A stretch of DNA of 64,000 nt from Pelomonas sp039929605 (GTDB taxonomy: Bacteria > Pseudomonadota > Gammaproteobacteria > Burkholderiales > Burkholderiaceae_C). Of this stretch, positions 60,444-64,000 are shown one piece after another. Each line of letters starts with the position of its first letter. Positions within the stretch are counted from its first letter, which is position 1. The stretch is taken from contig NZ_JBDSQX010000133.1 in assembly GCF_039929605.1 (NCBI RefSeq), positions 31,324 to 95,323 on the forward strand, written 5' to 3'. The notes under the pieces were generated by a model. That model had not been told where the DNA came from, did no database searches, and worked only from the letters and a program-made list of their open reading frames with translations. The translations under genes and the position numbers were made by a program.

Positions 60444-61641
60444 TTCAAACGGTGCGACGGCAGCAAAAAATTATGTCATCCGGGTCGATGCCGACCCGGC
60501 GGCACTGCCTCTGGACGCGTGGGACGCGCTGCTCGCCCGGCAAGCACGGCCGACGCCCTTCATGCGCATGGCTTATCTGCGCGCCATGCACGCCTCGGGC
60601 AGCGCGACGGCCCAAACCGGCTGGCAGCCGCAGTTCGTGTCGATCTGGCTGGATGACGAATTGGTGGCGGCCTGCCCGGCCTGGCTCAAGACGCACAGCT
60701 ACGGCGAATACGTTTTCGACTGGACCTGGGCCGACGCCTACCGCCGTCACGGCCTCGCCTACTACCCCAAGCTGCTGGTCGCCGTGCCGTTCACGCCTGT
60801 GCCGGGCAGCCGGCTGCTGGCGGTGGACGACGAGGCGCGGGCCTTGCTGGCCCAGGCGCTGCGGGCGCTGGCGAAGGAGACCGACGCGTCGTCGCTGCAT
60901 GTGCTGTTCGGCGACGAGGCTGACCAGGCGGCGCTCCTTGAGGCCGGCTGCACGGCGCGCGCGGGCGTGCAGTTCCACTGGACGAGCGAGGGCGATGCCG
61001 ACTTCGCCACCTTCCTCGCCCGGCTGCAACGCGACAAGCGCAAAAAGATCCAGCAGGAGCAGCGCCGCGTGCGCGAGGCGGGTGTCGTGTTCGAAGCTCG
61101 CCAAGGCCGCGACATCACGGCGGAAGACTGGGCCTACTTCTACCGCTGCTACCAGCAGACCTATCGCGAACACCACAGCACGCCCTACCTCAGCCGCGAC
61201 TTCTTTGCCCGCATGGCGAGCGACATGCCCGAGCACTGGCTGATGTTCACGGCCAAACGAGGTGATGGCGGCGAGGAGCGCGTCGCCACGTCGCTGATCG
61301 CGCTGGACCCCGACCGCCGCGCCGCCTTCGGCCGCTATTGGGGCGCGACCGAGCACATCCCCAACCTGCACTTCGACGCCTGCTACTACCAGCCGCTGGC
61401 CTGGTGCATCGCCAGCGGCTACACGCGCTTTGAAGGCGGCGCCCAGGGTGAGCACAAGATGGCACGCGGGCTGATGCCGACGCCGACTGCATCGAGCCAC
61501 TGGCTGGAGCACCCGGACTTCCGCAATGCGGTCGACGACTTCCTGGCGCGCGAGGGCGAGGCGATGGCCGGCTATATCAACGAACTGGGCGAACACGCAC
61601 CCTTCAAAGCGAAAGACGCCGCTGATGCGGCGTCTTCGTGA
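60433..61641 (+). CDS. GNAT/FemAB-like (COG3146-type) acyltransferase protein
   Basis: The 402-residue protein belongs to the DUF482/peptidogalycan biosynthesis-type acyltransferases: FMRMAYLRAMHASGSA, LVAACPAWLKTHSYGEYVFDWTWADAYRRHGLAYYPKLLVAVPFTPVPGSRLL, FATFLARLQRDKRKKIQQEQRRV, and EGGAQGEHKMARGLMPTPTASSHWL. The family is related to FemAB aminoacyltransferases; the substrate is unknown. ATG 60433 has GAGG upstream and shares a CATG with the nadE start. A terminator stem overlaps its last codons. Confidence 0.85.
61613..61636. terminator. Bidirectional terminator between the acyltransferase gene and ppa
   Basis: A 10-bp stem AAGACGCCGC / GCGGCGTCTT with a TGAT loop lies in the last codons of the acyltransferase gene. 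On the minus strand it is followed by TCGCTTTG after a short T-run, downstream of ppa. Confidence 0.6.
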
Positions 61642-61659
61642 GTCAAGGCAGCGCGAGGC

Positions 61660-62199
61660 TTACTTGGCCAGCGCCTTGGCGTAGTTTTCCATGCCTTCGG
61701 TGATCTCGGACTTGGCCTTCTCCGGGCCTTCCCAGCCCTTGACCTTGACCCATTTGTTCGGCTCCAGGTCCTTGTAATGCTCGAAGAAATGCTGGATGGC
61801 CTTCAGGCGCATCTGGTTCACGTCGTCGACCGTTTCCCAGTGGCTGTACATGGGCAGGATCTTGTTGGTCGGCACGGCCAGCAGCTTGGCGTCGCCACCC
61901 GCTTCGTCGTCCATCATCAACACGCCCAGCGGGCGGCAGGTCACGACAACGCCGGGCGTCAGCGCGAACGGGGTGATGACCAGCACATCGACCGGGTCGC
62001 CATCGTCCGCCAGCGTCCTGGGGATGTACCCGTAGTTGCAGGGGTAGTACATCGGCGTGGTCAGGAAGCGATCGACGAACAACGCGCCACTCTCCTTGTC
62101 CACCTCGTACTTGATCGGGTCGGCATTCATCGGGATCTCGATGATCACGTTGAACTCGTCGGGCACCTTGGCGCCGGGGGTCACGTTGTGCAGGCTCAT
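61660..62199 (-). CDS. ppa: Inorganic pyrophosphatase, soluble family I
   Basis: The 179-residue cytoplasmic enzyme hydrolyses pyrophosphate. The metal site motif DGDPVD is at Asp66-Asp71, preceded by YYPCNYGYIPRTLADD; KYEVDKESGALFVDR is also diagnostic. It diverges from hppA, with a 162-nt gap, placing both pyrophosphate-consuming systems side by side. Confidence 0.96.
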   Translation of the reverse strand: MSLHNVTPGAKVPDEFNVIIEIPMNADPIKYEVDKESGALFVDRFLTTPMYYPCNYGYIPRTLADDGDPVDVLVITPFALTPGVVVTCRPLGVLMMDDEAGGDAKLLAVPTNKILPMYSHWETVDDVNQMRLKAIQHFFEHYKDLEPNKWVKVKGWEGPEKAKSEITEGMENYAKALAK

Positions 62200-62361
62200 G
62201 GTCTCGTTCTTGGGGGCTGGAAAACCCGCATTCTAGATTTCCCGTACTGCACTGGTAAACGCGCAACTGCGGTGTCAAGCCCGGCCCGTAAGCTCAAACC
62301 GCCGAGTCCGCGCCTACCCTGCTGCGGGCCATGGATCACACGCTGAACAGGAGACTCATAC

Positions 62362-64000
62362 ATGTCGACGGAAATGGCGCTGTACTTTGCGCTGGCCTGT
62401 GGCCTCGCGGCCGTTCTTTATGGCTTCATACAACGAAGCTGGATCCTGAGCCAAGACCCGGGCAATGCCCGCATGCAGGAGATCGCTGCGGCGATCCAGC
62501 AAGGTGCCGCCGCCTACCTCGGCCGGCAGTACCGCACCATCGCCATCGTCGGCGTCGTGCTGACCATTGCCATCGCGGTGTCGGGCCTGGGCCTGACGAC
62601 GGCCGTCGGCTTCGTCATCGGCGCGGTGCTGTCGGGCATCTGCGGCTTCATCGGCATGAACATCTCGGTGCGCGCCAACGTGCGCACCGCGCAGGCCGCC
62701 TCCAAGGGCATCGGCCCGGCGCTGGACGTCGCCTTCAAGGGCGGCGCCATCACCGGCATGCTGGTGGTGGGCCTGGGCCTGCTGGGCGTGGGCGGCTTTT
62801 ATCTTGCCATCGGCGGCGGGCATGACAGCACGGCGCTCAAGCCCATGCTGGGCCTGGCCTTCGGCTCGTCGCTGATCTCGATCTTTGCGCGCCTGGGCGG
62901 CGGCATCTTCACCAAGGGCGCCGACGTGGGCGCCGACCTGGTGGGCAAGGTGGAAGCCGGCATCCCGGAGGACGACCCGCGCAACCCGGCCGTCATCGCG
63001 GACAACGTGGGCGACAACGTCGGCGACTGCGCCGGCATGGCGGCCGACCTGTTCGAGACCTACGCCGTCACGCTGATCGCCGCGATGGCGCTGGCCTCGC
63101 TGATGATCACCGGAACAAGCGCCTTGGCCGGCGTCGTCTACCCGTTGGCGCTGGGCGGCGTGTCCATCATCGCGTCCATCATCGGCTGCTACTTCGTCAA
63201 GGCCAGCCCGGGCATGAAGAACGTGATGCCGGCGCTGTACAAGGGCCTGATCGTGGCCGGCGTGCTGAGCCTGATCGCCTTCTTCTTCGTCACCAGGGCG
63301 ATGTTTCCCGGCCCCATCGAGCTGACCGCTGGCGGCACGACGAGCGCGATGGCACTGTTCGGCGCCTGCACGGTCGGCCTGCTGCTGACGGCGGCCATGG
63401 TCTGGATCACCGAGTACTACACCGGCACGCAGTACCACCCGGTGCAGCACGTCGCGCAGGCCTCTACCACCGGCCACGGCACCAACGTCATCGCCGGCCT
63501 GGGCGTGTCGATGAAGTCCACCGCCTGGCCGGTGCTCTTCGTCTGCGCGGCCATCTACTCGGCCTTTGCGCTGGCGGGCCTCTACGGCATCGCAGTGGCG
63601 GCAACGAGCATGCTCAGCATGGCCGGCATCGTCGTTGCGCTCGACGCCTATGGCCCCATCACCGACAACGCCGGCGGCATTGCCGAGATGGCCGAGCTGC
63701 CGGCCAGCGTGCGTGACGTCACCGACCCGCTGGACGCCGTGGGCAACACCACCAAGGCCGTCACCAAGGGCTATGCCATCGGCTCCGCCGGCCTGGCCGC
63801 GCTGGTGCTGTTTGCCGACTACACGCACGCGCTGGAAGCACGCGGGCTGCACGAGGTGTTCTCGCTGTCCGACCACAAGGTCATCCTCGGCCTCTTCCTC
63901 GGTGGCCTGATCCCCTTCCTGTTCGCCGCCATGGCGATGGAAGCGGTGGGCCGCGCGGCCGGGGCGGTCGTCGTCGAGGTGCGCAAGCAGTTCGCCGATG
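62362..64000 (+). CDS. hppA: Membrane proton-pumping pyrophosphatase, partial
   Basis: The window holds the first 546 codons. The enzyme couples pyrophosphate hydrolysis to proton transport. Many helices are visible, with the substrate-binding GADVGADLVGKVEAGIPEDDPRNPAVIADNVGDNVGDCAGMAADLFE and the GLGVSMKSTAWPVL region. In GNTTKAVTKGYAIG, Lys465 and Thr468 are the residues of the potassium-independent subclass. ATG 62362 has GGAG 10 nt upstream. Confidence high; the C-terminus lies outside. Confidence 0.95.
   Translation, partial: MSTEMALYFALACGLAAVLYGFIQRSWILSQDPGNARMQEIAAAIQQGAAAYLGRQYRTIAIVGVVLTIAIAVSGLGLTTAVGFVIGAVLSGICGFIGMNISVRANVRTAQAASKGIGPALDVAFKGGAITGMLVVGLGLLGVGGFYLAIGGGHDSTALKPMLGLAFGSSLISIFARLGGGIFTKGADVGADLVGKVEAGIPEDDPRNPAVIADNVGDNVGDCAGMAADLFETYAVTLIAAMALASLMITGTSALAGVVYPLALGGVSIIASIIGCYFVKASPGMKNVMPALYKGLIVAGVLSLIAFFFVTRAMFPGPIELTAGGTTSAMALFGACTVGLLLTAAMVWITEYYTGTQYHPVQHVAQASTTGHGTNVIAGLGVSMKSTAWPVLFVCAAIYSAFALAGLYGIAVAATSMLSMAGIVVALDAYGPITDNAGGIAEMAELPASVRDVTDPLDAVGNTTKAVTKGYAIGSAGLAALVLFADYTHALEARGLHEVFSLSDHKVILGLFLGGLIPFLFAAMAMEAVGRAAGAVVVEVRKQFAD

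Overview
The window is a GC-rich, gene-dense stretch of chromosome from a betaproteobacterium of the order Burkholderiales. The Rubrivivax/Roseateles/Leptothrix neighbourhood is likely but is inferred only from gene content: ilvB-ilvH-ilvC with pssA and leuA, tig-clpP-clpX-lon between tRNA genes, glnB beside nadE, and hpnCDE. No rRNA, CRISPR array or complete insertion sequence was seen.

Left core (1-13.3 kb). The window opens inside sucA (2-oxoglutarate dehydrogenase E1, minus strand). A 2-oxoglutarate/iron oxygenase, a tiny cysteine-rich protein, an orphan peptide-binding protein, a UvrD-like helicase, a TRIC-type channel and a Cys-rich small protein follow on the plus strand. Next comes a minus-strand acyl-CoA oxidation block (etfB-etfA, acyl-CoA dehydrogenase, nitronate monooxygenase family) with two palindromic operator candidates upstream, then murI.

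Accessory island (about 13.3-27.7 kb). A P4-type integrase lies next to the 3' end of tRNA-Leu(UAA). A degenerate copy of that 3' end and two integrase arm-type repeats lie just after murI, which fixes likely borders. The island carries several small helix-turn-helix proteins, a lambda O/P-like replication pair with iteron-like repeats, a small terminase subunit and one large virion-like protein. I see no large terminase, portal, capsid or lysis genes. It is either a decayed prophage or a phage-satellite-like element.

Protein quality control and tRNAs (27.7-34.4 kb). Transcribed leftwards: tRNA-Leu(UAG), tig, clpP, clpX, lon, then a Gly-Cys-Gly-Gly-Leu tRNA cluster with three identical tRNA-Gly(GCC).

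Right core (34.5-64 kb). An RND efflux pump and adaptor sit behind a clear promoter/operator and diverge from hpnCDE (squalene synthesis). An IclR regulator and a PBP7-type endopeptidase follow. A branched-chain amino acid region has ilvB-ilvH-ilvC, pssA, and two different isopropylmalate synthases in tandem behind an apparent leucine attenuator (leader peptide plus terminator). A sigma factor/DUF3619/DUF3106/RDD cassette, dgkA, an AraC regulator, a LysE exporter, glnB-nadE and a GNAT-like protein come next. The window ends with divergent soluble (ppa) and membrane proton-pumping (hppA, partial) pyrophosphatases.
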